A stretch of 64,000 bases of DNA from Opitutaceae bacterium (GTDB lineage Bacteria; Verrucomicrobiota; Verrucomicrobiia; Opitutales; Opitutaceae), in assembly GCA_016715765.1 (NCBI GenBank), contig JADJZJ010000008.1, positions 56,193 to 120,192 of the forward strand. The letters run 5' to 3'. Numbering within the stretch: position 1 is the stretch's first letter; every line of letters begins with the position of its first letter. Both the position numbers and the translations under genes were made by a program. Under the pieces are notes generated by a model, which worked only from the letters and a program-made list of their open reading frames with translations, did no database searches and had not been told where the DNA came from. Shown here piece by piece: positions 1 through 8,709 of the stretch.

Positions 1-215
1 GAGCCGCAGAAAAATACACCCACCTAAAGGAACGCTAATCTTCGCTGATCGGCGCTAATCCTGAATAAGCAAAGATTAGCGATGATTAGCGAAGATTAGC
101 GTTTCCCTTCAGGGACAATTTTAGTGGGTCGCGTAAATTCCATGGTCTCGGCCAAAATACGGGCAAATAGCGATTGCAGTCTGGAAAAGGCCCCGTCCCC
201 CGCCAATGTGGCGGC
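1..215. repeat. Leading spacer with inverted GATTAGCG repeat
   Basis: Positions 31-60 and 71-103 form an imperfect long inverted repeat built from several copies of the word CGCTAATC and its complement GATTAGCG. It belongs to the same style of short-word palindromes seen in many other gaps of this window. No gene is seen before the signal-peptide start at 216. The function is unknown. Confidence 0.6.
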
Positions 216-1874
216 ATGCGTTTCCTCCGCCTGTTGCTCCTGCTGGCGCCCTGGGTGGCTGGGGCCGCCGTGCCGGTGGCCGACGAAGCGGCGGCGCGGT
301 TGATCATCGTGGCCAATGCGGATGACGCCGATTCGCTGCGGATCGCCTGCCATTACGCGGAAAAGCGCGGGGTGCCGGCGGGCAACATCGTGGCCCTGCC
401 GATGCCGGCGGCGGAAACCATCACCTGGCGCGAATTCGTGCTCAGCGTCTGGCAGCCGCTGCAGGACGAACTGGTGCGGCGCCGGCTGATCGACGGGATT
501 GCGATGAAGGCCAGCGACGAGGCGGGTCGCCGGAAATACGCGATGTCCGGCCACGGCCTTTCCTATCTCGTCACCTGCCGCGGCGTGCCGCTGCGGATCG
601 ACCACGATCCGGCGCTGACCGGGGCGCCGCCGCTGGTGGACCAGCCCGAGTTCCGGACCAATCGCGGGGCGGTGGATTCGGAACTCAGCCTGATCGCGTC
701 GGGCAACTACAATCTCAACGGCTTTGTGCGGAATCCGTGCTTCCTGGGCGAGCAGCCGAATTTCGAGTCGGCCCAGATTGTCAAGGTGGCGCGACTCGAC
801 GGGCCGACGGCGGCCGACGTGCTGGCGATGATCGACCGGACCATCGCCGCCGAGCACACCGGACTCCTCGGGCGGGCCTATGTGGACATGGGCGGTCCGC
901 ACAAGCAGGGGGACAGCTGGTTCGAGTCGGTCGCCCGGCAGCTGCAGGAGCAGGATTTCGACCTCGAGGTGCACCGCGAGGGCGGGACGTTTCCGCGCAG
1001 CGCACGCTTTGATGCCCCCGCCCTGTATTTCGGCTGGTATGCGACCGATGTCACCGGCCCCTTCACCCTGCCGGATTTCCGGCTGCCGCCGGGGGCGATC
1101 GCCCTGCACATCCACAGTTATTCGGCCAATTCCCTGCGTACCGCGACCCAGGCCTGGTGCGGACCGTTGGTGGCGCGCGGGGCCTCGGCGACCTTCGGGG
1201 CGGTGTACGAGCCCTACCTCGAACTCATGCACCAGCCGCACCTGCTGCTGCGGAGATTGCTGCAGGGTGCCACGCTCGGCGATGCGGCCTACTATGCGCT
1301 GCACTGCCTGAGCTGGCAGAACGTGCTGGTGGGCGATCCGCTTTACCGGCCCTTTGCGCGGTCCCTCGCGGCGCAATGGGCGGAGCGGGACAAGCTGCCG
1401 GTCCTGCTGCAACCCTACGTCGCCCTGCGCGAAATCCGCCGTCTGCAGAATGCGAACAAACCGGAGGACGCGCTGACCCTGGCGCGGTCCGAGCAGAAAC
1501 GGCAGCCCAGCCTCGCGGTGGGCGTGGCCCTGGCGCAGATGCTCGCCGAGGCCGGCGATCGTCCCGGGGCCGCCGCCGCGCTGGGATTTGCGCGGTTGTT
1601 ACCGGCGAACCGCAGCGACGAATGGGGTTTGCTGCGGCAGGCGGCGGTGATGCTGGCGGATAACGGCGATGCCGTCCGGGCCGTGGAGGTCTATCGCAAC
1701 CTGTTCAATGCGCAGGCCCTGCCCGATGACCTCAGGCTCGCATGGCTGCGTGATGCGGCCAGGACGGCCAACGTTGCGAACAACCTCAACCAAGCCGTCG
1801 TCTGGCAGCGTCAGATCCTCGATCTTGAGACCCCCGGCGCCAAGGCTCCGGAAGGTTCGCAGGGCGGGCACTGA
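216..1874 (+). CDS. TIGR03790-family secreted protein with C-terminal helical repeats
   Basis: The product is 552 residues. I start it at 216 because this ATG opens a clear signal peptide (MRFLRLLLLLAPWVAGAA). The mature part begins with a block typical of the uncharacterised TIGR03790 family: LIIVANADDADSLRIACHYA, then RGVPAGNIVALPMP. The family has no assigned reaction; it has been noted mainly in genomes that carry exosortase systems. The last ~150 residues look like degenerate TPR-type helices. The product is probably exported. It stands alone on the plus strand and is followed by a pair of REP-like hairpins. The family assignment is by recognition of the N-terminal block. Confidence 0.75.
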   Translation: MRFLRLLLLLAPWVAGAAVPVADEAAARLIIVANADDADSLRIACHYAEKRGVPAGNIVALPMPAAETITWREFVLSVWQPLQDELVRRRLIDGIAMKASDEAGRRKYAMSGHGLSYLVTCRGVPLRIDHDPALTGAPPLVDQPEFRTNRGAVDSELSLIASGNYNLNGFVRNPCFLGEQPNFESAQIVKVARLDGPTAADVLAMIDRTIAAEHTGLLGRAYVDMGGPHKQGDSWFESVARQLQEQDFDLEVHREGGTFPRSARFDAPALYFGWYATDVTGPFTLPDFRLPPGAIALHIHSYSANSLRTATQAWCGPLVARGASATFGAVYEPYLELMHQPHLLLRRLLQGATLGDAAYYALHCLSWQNVLVGDPLYRPFARSLAAQWAERDKLPVLLQPYVALREIRRLQNANKPEDALTLARSEQKRQPSLAVGVALAQMLAEAGDRPGAAAALGFARLLPANRSDEWGLLRQAAVMLADNGDAVRAVEVYRNLFNAQALPDDLRLAWLRDAARTANVANNLNQAVVWQRQILDLETPGAKAPEGSQGGH

Positions 1875-1905
1875 GCGAGCGCGGGTTGGCCGGCGGCACC
1901 GAGAT

Positions 1906-2044
1906 GGGAGCGCGACCGCCCTCGGTCGCAATTGTCGGCCGGCGTGGAAACCTCACGAAGACCAAAAATCAGACGCGTGCATGGCGAGGTTCGGATGATT
2001 TCTCCGCGCGCGCGAAATTGCGACCGGGGGCGGTCGCGCTCCCA
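1906..2044. repeat. Inverted pair of GCGACCG hairpins (REP-like)
   Basis: Copy 1 at 1906-1932 contains the hairpin GCGACCG-CCCT-CGGTCGC preceded by GGGAGC. Copy 2 at 2016-2044 is the same element in the opposite orientation with a G-rich loop. Such head-to-head pairs are typical of REP/REPIN elements. The same family recurs at 15140-15166, 15288-15314, 29231-29258 and 57703-57729. Confidence 0.8.
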
Positions 2045-2094
2045 GCCGAACCATCGCCTGCCCGCGGGTTCCTGCCGAACCTTGGCCGGACCGA

Positions 2095-2748
2095 TCACAC
2101 CTTGTCCACGATCCGGTCGGCGAGGCCGTACTCGATCGCTTCCTTGGCGTTGAGATAGAAGTCGCGGTCGGTGTCGCGCGTGATGCGCTCCAGCGGCTGG
2201 CCGGAGGCGGTGGCGAGGATCTGGTTCAGCTCCTGGCGGAGCTTTTCCATTTCCTGGGCCTGGATGTTGATGTCCGTGGCGGGGCCGATGAAGCGGCCGG
2301 AAATGAGCGGCTGGTGGATCAGGACGCGCGAGTGCGGGTAAAGCAGGCGGCGGCCCTTCTTGGCGGCACTGAGCAGGATCGAACCCATCGAGGCGGCCAT
2401 GCCGGTGACCACCACGGTGATGGGCGAGGTGACGATCTGCATGGTGTCGTACACGGCCATGCCGGCCGTGATGGAGCCGCCGGGCGTGTTCATGTAGAAG
2501 ACGATTTCCTTCCCGGGATCGGTGGCCTCGAGGTAGAGCAGCTTCTCGGTGATATCCTTCGCCGTCTCGTCGGTGACGGCGCCCCAGAGGAAAATCTTAC
2601 GCTGCTGGAGGAACTTCTTCTGGATGAGCATGGCCACCGGGGCGTGCTGCTTGCCGGCCGGAGCGGTCTCCGGTTCGTCCTCATCGTCGTCGTCATCGGC
2701 GCGCGGAAACGGTTCGGCAAGGCCGGGCTGGAGTTGTTCAAAATGCAT
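2095..2748 (-). CDS. clpP: ATP-dependent Clp protease proteolytic subunit (ClpP)
   Basis: This is a 217-residue ClpP-family serine peptidase, the cytoplasmic proteolytic chamber that works with Clp ATPases. The catalytic Ser120 is in GMAASMGS, His145 in RVLIHQP and Asp196 in DTDRDF, so the triad is complete. The N-terminus is unusual: residues 1-39 form an extension with an acidic run (DDDDDEDE around 18-25) before the core begins near MLIQKKF (Met40). I keep the upstream ATG because the frame is open and compositionally coding-like, but Met40 is a possible start. No Clp ATPase or trigger factor gene is adjacent, so this may be a second ClpP paralogue. Confidence 0.9.
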   Translation of the reverse strand: MHFEQLQPGLAEPFPRADDDDDEDEPETAPAGKQHAPVAMLIQKKFLQQRKIFLWGAVTDETAKDITEKLLYLEATDPGKEIVFYMNTPGGSITAGMAVYDTMQIVTSPITVVVTGMAASMGSILLSAAKKGRRLLYPHSRVLIHQPLISGRFIGPATDINIQAQEMEKLRQELNQILATASGQPLERITRDTDRDFYLNAKEAIEYGLADRIVDKV

Positions 2749-2807
2749 AGGAATCCAACGTTGGTGGAGCCGGGGAATTTGGCAAGGGTCGAGGCGACTT
2801 CGCCCGG

Positions 2808-4391
2808 TCAGCGGGGGCGGACGCCGAGCACGGTGAGGTTTGATTCGACCTGCTCGATCAGGTCCCTGGGCGGACGGGGCAGGGCCTTGAGGCGGGCCAG
2901 CAGGGCGCCGGCCTCGGTCCAGGCCTGCTGGCGCACGTGAAATTCCACGGCGGCGGTGAGGGCGTCGGCCGCGGCGGCGGGATGATCGGCCGCCGCGGTG
3001 TAGAGCCGGCCGGCGGCTTTCGGCGCGCCCAATTTTTCGAGGGCGGCCGCGAGCCGCCGGGCGTCATCCGGGGTAAAATCGCGCTGGGAGAGGAAGCGGT
3101 GCAGCCAGGCATCGCCCTCGGCCTGGTTATGCAGGCCGTAAAAGGCCCAGCACTTGAGGGCCATGACGGTGGTGGCGACCCGGGAGGGCGGTGCGGCATC
3201 CGGCTCCAGTTCAACGGCGATGGCCAGCGCGGGTTCAAATTGTCCGGCGGCGCACCGGGCCTGCATCAGCATGCAAAGGTAGATGGCCGGCGGCAGGCCG
3301 GCGGCCCGGGCGGCGTCCAGCACGCGGGCGGCGAGTTCGGGTTGGGCGGTGTCGGCCGCGACCTGGGCCAGCAGCCCGAGGGCGGGGGCATCCGCGGCGT
3401 GGCTCGCCAGGAACCGGTCCGCCTCCAGGTTGAAATCCTCCCGCCGGCCCAGCTGCCAGTCGAGGTTGAGCAGGTCGATGCGGGCGCCGGCGCTGTCGGG
3501 ATGAGTGAGGCTGCGCAGGAACGCCGTGCGGCGGGCTTCGGGCAGGCGGCCGAGTTGCAGGTAAAGGCGGGTGAGCTGGATGGAGATGCTTTCATCGCGG
3601 GGCAGCTTTTCCTGCACGAGTTCCAGGCGCTGCACCGCTTCCTCGGGCCGGTCGCCGGCCATGCTGATATTGGCCAGCAGGAGCTGACCGTCGGCCTGCT
3701 CGTCGAGTTTCCACCGCTTGATCAGGTCCTCGGCCTCGGGGAAGCGGCGGAGTTCGATCAGGGCGGCGGCCGAGCGGTGCGCCAAATGGCGGTGCGCCGG
3801 CTCGGCATCGGGCTGCTCCGGCAGCACCGCCTGCCCCAGCCGGAGAATGCGTTTGTAGTCGCGCTGAGCCTCGGCGAGTCGCACGAACCGCGTAAGATAG
3901 GGCAGGTCCGACAAGGCATGGGCCGTGCCCTCCTCAAGGAGTTGCAGGGCGCGTCCCGGTTGCCCGATCCGCTGGTGGAATTCCGCCAGCATGAGGCGGG
4001 ATTCCTGAAGCTCAGGGGCATAGTCGAGGGAAGCCCGGAGATTCCGCATGGCCTCATCCCATTTCCTGGCCTCAATGGCCTGCTTGGCCGCGGCGAGATA
4101 GTGGGAGCCGAGGTAGGCGCGGTACTGGGTCTGCCTCAGCGGATAAAACGCGAGATCCACGAAACGCACCCCGGCGATGCCGCGCTGGTATTTGACGAAG
4201 CCCCAGACGGCCCCGGCCAGCGCCAGCCAGCCGGCGACCAGCAGCACCGCCAGCACCTTGAGGAGGCGCGGCCAGATGAAGATCAGCCGGGGGCCGGTGG
4301 GCGTGTTGATGTGCACCCAGAGCTTGCGGCGAAAGGCCGGGGCACCGGGGTCAAAGACAATGGCGGCAATTTTTTCGTCAGGGCTGGCCAT
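2808..4391 (-). CDS. TPR-repeat protein with one N-terminal membrane segment
   Basis: The product is 527 residues. A cytoplasmic head of about 40 residues is followed by one strong hydrophobic helix (about 43-65, LLKVLAVLLVAGWLALAGAV). The remainder is repeated helical hairpins resembling tetratricopeptide repeats (for example the segments around LGSHYLAAAKQAIEARKWDEA and RLAEAQRDYKRILRL). TPR arrays bind proteins, so this is likely a membrane-anchored scaffold, but no partner is indicated by the neighbours. It is transcribed towards clpP with a 59-base gap and diverges from the adenine deaminase gene. Confidence 0.7.
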   Translation of the reverse strand: MASPDEKIAAIVFDPGAPAFRRKLWVHINTPTGPRLIFIWPRLLKVLAVLLVAGWLALAGAVWGFVKYQRGIAGVRFVDLAFYPLRQTQYRAYLGSHYLAAAKQAIEARKWDEAMRNLRASLDYAPELQESRLMLAEFHQRIGQPGRALQLLEEGTAHALSDLPYLTRFVRLAEAQRDYKRILRLGQAVLPEQPDAEPAHRHLAHRSAAALIELRRFPEAEDLIKRWKLDEQADGQLLLANISMAGDRPEEAVQRLELVQEKLPRDESISIQLTRLYLQLGRLPEARRTAFLRSLTHPDSAGARIDLLNLDWQLGRREDFNLEADRFLASHAADAPALGLLAQVAADTAQPELAARVLDAARAAGLPPAIYLCMLMQARCAAGQFEPALAIAVELEPDAAPPSRVATTVMALKCWAFYGLHNQAEGDAWLHRFLSQRDFTPDDARRLAAALEKLGAPKAAGRLYTAAADHPAAAADALTAAVEFHVRQQAWTEAGALLARLKALPRPPRDLIEQVESNLTVLGVRPR

Positions 4392-4470
4392 GCGGGGGAG
4401 GACCCCAGCCTAACGGCAGACCGGTGTTCGGGCAAGGGTATTGCCAATTTTGGACGCAAGGGGCACATGA

Positions 4471-6152
4471 ATGGCCATGGCGAGCAACCGCACGCAACGA
4501 CTGGAGGGGCGGATCGTGGACTGGCAGGCGCGGCGCATCTATCCCGGCGTCGTGGCATGGCGTGCCGGCCGCATCACGCGGCTCACGGAAAATCCGGCCG
4601 TGCGGGCCACGCACCTCCTCATGCCGGGACTGGTGGATGCGCACATCCACATCGAGAGCTCGCTGCTGCCGCCCGCGGAGTTTGCGCGGCTGGCCGTGGT
4701 CCATGGGACCGTGGCCACCGTCTCGGATCCCCATGAGATCGCCAACGTGCTGGGTGCGGCCGGGGTGGACTACATGATCCGCGACGGCCGGCGCACACCG
4801 CTGAAGTTCAACTTCGGCGCACCGTCCTGCGTGCCGGCGACGACGTTTGAAACGGCCGGCGCGTCGCTCGACCCCCGGGCGGTGACACGGTTGCTGGCCC
4901 GGCGGGAAGTGCGTTATCTGGCCGAGGTGATGAATTTCCCCGGCGTGCTGGCCGGTGACCAGGGTCTGCGGCGAATGATCGCGGCGGCCCGGAAGCAGGG
5001 CAAGCCGGTGGACGGACATGCGCCGGGTCTGCGCGGCAAACAGGCCGCGGCGTACGCCGCGGCGGGACCGGCGACCGACCACGAGTGCTTCACCCTCGCG
5101 GAGGCGAAGGACAAACTGGCCGCGGGGATGAAGATTCTCATCCGGGAGGGGTCGGCCGCACGCAACTTCGAGGCGCTCGCGCCGCTGCTGCAGTCGCACC
5201 CGGACCGGGTGATGTTCTGCTGCGACGACCTGCATCCCGACCTGTTGCTCACGGGTCACATCGACCGCCATGTGCGCCGGGCCCTCGCGACCGGGGCGGA
5301 CAGGTTCGACGTGCTGCGGTGCGCCAGTGTCAACCCGGTGGCGCATTACGGACTGGATGTCGGTCTGCTGCGCGTCGGCGATCCCGCGGACTTCATCGTC
5401 GTGGATGATTGGGAGAATTTCCAGGTGCGGCGCACCTACCTGCGGGGTAAACTGGCGGCGGCGAACGGCCGGGGCCGGTTGCCACGATTGCGGCCGGCCA
5501 CGCCGAACAAATTCCGGGCGAAGACCAGGCCGGCGGCGGACTTTGCCGTGAAAGTTGATTCGGCGGCTCACCGGGACGGTTCGCCCTACCTGATCAATGT
5601 GATCGAGGCGCTGAACGGACAGCTCATCACCCGCCATCGGGTCGAACCGGCGCGGATCGTGCAGGGCTGCCTCGTACCGGATCTGAAGCGCGATCTCCTG
5701 AAGATCGCGGTCGTCAACCGCTATGTCCCGCAGGCACCCGTGGCGGTGGGGTTCATCAAGGGCTTCGGGCTCCAGGGCCGGCGCCATCGCCGTCATCGGT
5801 GGCGCATGATTCCCATAATATCGTGGCGGTCGGCTGTGATGATGCCTCGCTCGCGGCGGCGGTGAATCACGTCATCCGGCACCGCGGGGGATTGAGCGTC
5901 GTGGGCCGTGGGAAGACGGCTGTCCTGCCGCTGCCGATCGCCGGGCTGATGTCGGACCGGAACGGGCGCACCGTGGCGCGGACCTACACGCGATTGGACG
6001 CGATGGCGAAACGGCTGGGATCGCGGCTCGACGCCCCGTTCATGACGCTGTCGTTCATGGCCCTGCTGGTCATCCCCGACCTGAAGCTCAGCGACCGCGG
6101 GCTGTTCTCCGCGACGAAGTGGGGCTTCGTGCCGGTGAGTGGAGAGCGCTGA
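4471..6152 (+). pseudogene. ade: Adenine deaminase, reading frame disrupted near 5775-5800
   Basis: Adenine deaminase converts adenine to hypoxanthine and ammonia. The first frame (4471-5865) holds the N-terminal and central amidohydrolase domain: metal ligands His58 and His60 in GLVDAHIHIES, and later FCCDDLHPDLL and a conserved KGFGLQ. The C-terminal domain, from SSVAHDSHNIVAVG to the end motif FSATKWGFVPV, continues in another frame and stops at 6152. Between 5775 and 5798 a third frame reads GAIA, the residues normally found there. Two single-base insertions in this G/C-rich stretch would explain the break. It could be a decayed gene or an assembly error. The stop is 16 bases from the end of the convergent LysR gene. 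Confidence 0.8.
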
Positions 6153-6168
6153 CGCCGGCGGCGCCGCA

Positions 6169-7059
6169 CTAGATGGCGGGCTGTAGAATCTGGCAGGCGC
6201 GCAGGAAAGCCTCCAGTCCGGGCGGCTGGGACCGGTCGCGGCTCCAGGCGGCGACGAAGGGGAATCCCAGGTTCCGGTCATGGAGCGGGAGCATGACCAT
6301 GCGACGGCGGCGGGCGCGGTCCTTGAACAGGGTGGGCAGCACCGCCACGCCGAGTCCGGCCAGGGCCATTTCAAACACCGTCAGGGCCTGGTCGCTGCTG
6401 AAAATGATGCGGGGCGGTTTACCAGTTTCGATGCCCAGCTGGCTGAGTCGGTCGACAAAGCCGGCGGGATCCTGATAGAGCGCCAGGCGGTACGGCAGCA
6501 GGTCGCGCAGCCGGGGCTGGCGAAGCCGGGTCAGCGGATGATCGCGCGGGCAGAAAATGGCGTAATTGAGCTGAAACAGGGTGCGGGCCTCGATGCTCAC
6601 GGGCAGCGGCCGGGCCTGGGTGATAAGACCCAGGTCGATGGCGTGGCTGGTCAGGGCCTCGGCCAGCTGCTGATGAGGCAGTTCCCGGACGATAATCCGG
6701 TAGCTGTCCATGTCATGGAGAAACCTGGCCAGCGGCCGCGGCAGCATCACGGCGGCGAACAGCGGGGCGACTCCGATGCGCAGCTCCGGCAGACTGTGGA
6801 AATTGCGCCGGCGCAGGTCGTGCTGGCAGGAGTCCACCTCGGCCAGCAGCCGGCGGGACGTCAGCAGCAGACGCTCGCCGGCCGGCGTGGGCACGACCCC
6901 GCGCGGCTTGCGTTCGACCAGCTTCAGGCCGAATTCGGCTTCCAGGTTCTTCAATTGCGTGGACAGGGAGGGCTGGGACACATGGCAGTCCGCCGCCGCG
7001 GTGGTGAGGCTGCCGTGGCGGATGACGGATTCGAAATAGCGGAGTTGGTAGAATTCCAT
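6169..7059 (-). CDS. LysR-family transcriptional regulator
   Basis: The product is 296 residues with the LysR layout: an N-terminal winged helix-turn-helix (residues 1-60, MEFYQLRYFESVIRHGSLTTAA, then SQPSLSTQLKNLE) and a C-terminal effector-binding domain starting near LRIGVAPLF. It is divergent from the asparagine-synthetase-like gene, sharing a 98-base AT-rich promoter region. LysR regulators commonly control the gene transcribed away from them, so it probably regulates the downstream amidotransferase/methyltransferase/ABC operon in response to a small-molecule ligand. The ligand cannot be read from the sequence. Confidence 0.9.
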   Translation of the reverse strand: MEFYQLRYFESVIRHGSLTTAAADCHVSQPSLSTQLKNLEAEFGLKLVERKPRGVVPTPAGERLLLTSRRLLAEVDSCQHDLRRRNFHSLPELRIGVAPLFAAVMLPRPLARFLHDMDSYRIIVRELPHQQLAEALTSHAIDLGLITQARPLPVSIEARTLFQLNYAIFCPRDHPLTRLRQPRLRDLLPYRLALYQDPAGFVDRLSQLGIETGKPPRIIFSSDQALTVFEMALAGLGVAVLPTLFKDRARRRRMVMLPLHDRNLGFPFVAAWSRDRSQPPGLEAFLRACQILQPAI

Positions 7060-7157
7060 GACTCACCATATTAAAATATCCTATGGCATAATAGGAAAAA
7101 AATAACCCCGGTACCTTGAGGTTTGGTGCATTAAGGTTCATGCCAGACAACTCACCT
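7060..7157. promoter_or_regulatory. Divergent promoter region with inverted repeat, candidate LysR site
   Basis: This is an AT-rich island in an otherwise GC-rich region. It contains an inverted repeat CCTAT-N6-ATAGG at 7080-7095, followed by an A-run. The position between a LysR gene and a divergent operon and the dyad symmetry fit a LysR-type binding site. No promoter boxes can be fixed with confidence. Confidence 0.5.
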
Positions 7158-8687
7158 ATGTGCGGCATTGTAATTAGTTATGAATCACCCGATAGCATTG
7201 TTCCGGCGGGAACGGCCAACGTGGCGGTCGACCGCATGATGCGGCGGCTTCGGCACCGCGGTCCGGACGGGGCCGGGCTGATCGAATGCGGCCGGGCCGT
7301 GCTGGGCCAGACCCGGCTGGCCATCCTGGATGTGGCGGGCGGGCGGCAACCGCTGGTGGATGCGGACGGCCGGCATCATGTCGTGGGCAACGGCGAGATT
7401 TACAATCACAGCCAGCTCCGGGACCGGTTTGGCGGGGATTTCCGCTTTCAGACCCGGAGTGATACCGAGGTGGTCCTGCCGGCGTACCAGCGGATGGGCT
7501 GGGAGGGGGTCAGGGTGCTCAACGGCATGTTCAGCTACGGATTGACCGACGGCCGAGATTTGTGCGTGGCCCGTGATCCGCTCGGCATCAAACCCCTCTA
7601 TTATGGCGAGCGGCCGGACCGCCTCCTGCTTTTCGCATCGGAAATGCAGGCGCTGGCCGGAGAGGTGGCCGAGGTGGCGGAATTCCCGCCGGGGCACTGT
7701 TACCTCCCGGAGCAGGGATTCGTCCGCTACTACCAATTGCCGGCCCGAGCCGGCGTCATCATCGACCAGGAGGAGGCGATGGCCATGGTGCGGGTGGAGC
7801 TGACCGCGGCGGTGCGCTCCCATCTCATGTCCGACGTGCCCGTGGGCGCCTTTTTGTCGGGAGGGCTGGATTCATCCCTGCTGGCCATGCTGGCCCGGCG
7901 CGAACTGCCTGAACTGCACACGTTCGCCGTCGGTCTAGAGGGATCCTCCGATCTGGCGGCCGCCGCCATCGTGGCGCGGGCGATCGGTTCGCGGCACCAT
8001 GAATGCGAACTCACGCCCGCGATGATGGCCGACGCCCTCGAGACGGTGGTCGTGGCGCTGGAGTCCTATGATGCGGCGCTGGTCCGCTCGGCCCTGCCGA
8101 CCTGGTTCGTCTCCCGGCTGGCGGCCACCACGCGCACCGCGGCCGGCGAGCGGATCAAGGTGGTGCTGACCGGCGAGGGCGCGGATGAGCTGTTCGCCGG
8201 CTATGAATATCTCCGGAATTACACCGGGCATGCGCTGGAGGATGAACTCAACCGGCTCCTGGGCTCGCTGCACAATCTCAACCTGCAGCGGGTGGATCGC
8301 ATGACGATGGCCCATGCGCTGGAAGCGCGGGTGCCCTTTCTGGACCTGGGCCTGGTGGAGCGCATCATGCGCATTCACCCGGTCCTCAAGCAAAGCGGCG
8401 CCTTTGGCCAGGCCAAGGGCCTGCTGCGCGCGGCCTTCAGCTCCGATCTGCCACCGGAGATCATCCAGCGCCAGAAACTCGAATTCGCCCAGGGTGCAAG
8501 CGTTTCGGACTGCATTGGCGACATCGTCAGCCGGCGTGTGAGCGACCGGGATTGGGCCCGGGCCCGCGCCGCCGGACTGCCGGTGCGCAGCGCGGAGGAA
8601 CTCTACTACTTCAACCTGCTCAGCCGGCATCTGGGCACCCCCCTGCAGCCCGGTACCATCGGTCGCTGGCAGGGCCCCGTCCTTTGA
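7158..8687 (+). CDS. Asparagine synthetase (glutamine-hydrolysing)-like amidotransferase
   Basis: The product is 509 residues. I place the start at 7158 because glutamine-dependent AsnB-type enzymes need Cys2 exposed after Met removal, and this ATG gives MCGIV. The class II glutaminase domain (about 1-190) has RHRGPDG, GNGEIYNH (77-84) and SDTEVVLP. The synthetase domain has the ATP-pyrophosphatase loop SGGLDSS (234-240), then GEGADELFAGYEY and ARVPFLD. It would activate a carboxylate with ATP and amidate it. The length is slightly shorter than E. coli AsnB. Because it is co-transcribed with a methyltransferase and a solute ABC transporter, the acceptor may not be aspartate; that is inference. 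Confidence 0.85.
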   Translation: MCGIVISYESPDSIVPAGTANVAVDRMMRRLRHRGPDGAGLIECGRAVLGQTRLAILDVAGGRQPLVDADGRHHVVGNGEIYNHSQLRDRFGGDFRFQTRSDTEVVLPAYQRMGWEGVRVLNGMFSYGLTDGRDLCVARDPLGIKPLYYGERPDRLLLFASEMQALAGEVAEVAEFPPGHCYLPEQGFVRYYQLPARAGVIIDQEEAMAMVRVELTAAVRSHLMSDVPVGAFLSGGLDSSLLAMLARRELPELHTFAVGLEGSSDLAAAAIVARAIGSRHHECELTPAMMADALETVVVALESYDAALVRSALPTWFVSRLAATTRTAAGERIKVVLTGEGADELFAGYEYLRNYTGHALEDELNRLLGSLHNLNLQRVDRMTMAHALEARVPFLDLGLVERIMRIHPVLKQSGAFGQAKGLLRAAFSSDLPPEIIQRQKLEFAQGASVSDCIGDIVSRRVSDRDWARARAAGLPVRSAEELYYFNLLSRHLGTPLQPGTIGRWQGPVL

Positions 8688-8709
8688 CGGGAAAGACGGC
8701 CCTTTAATC

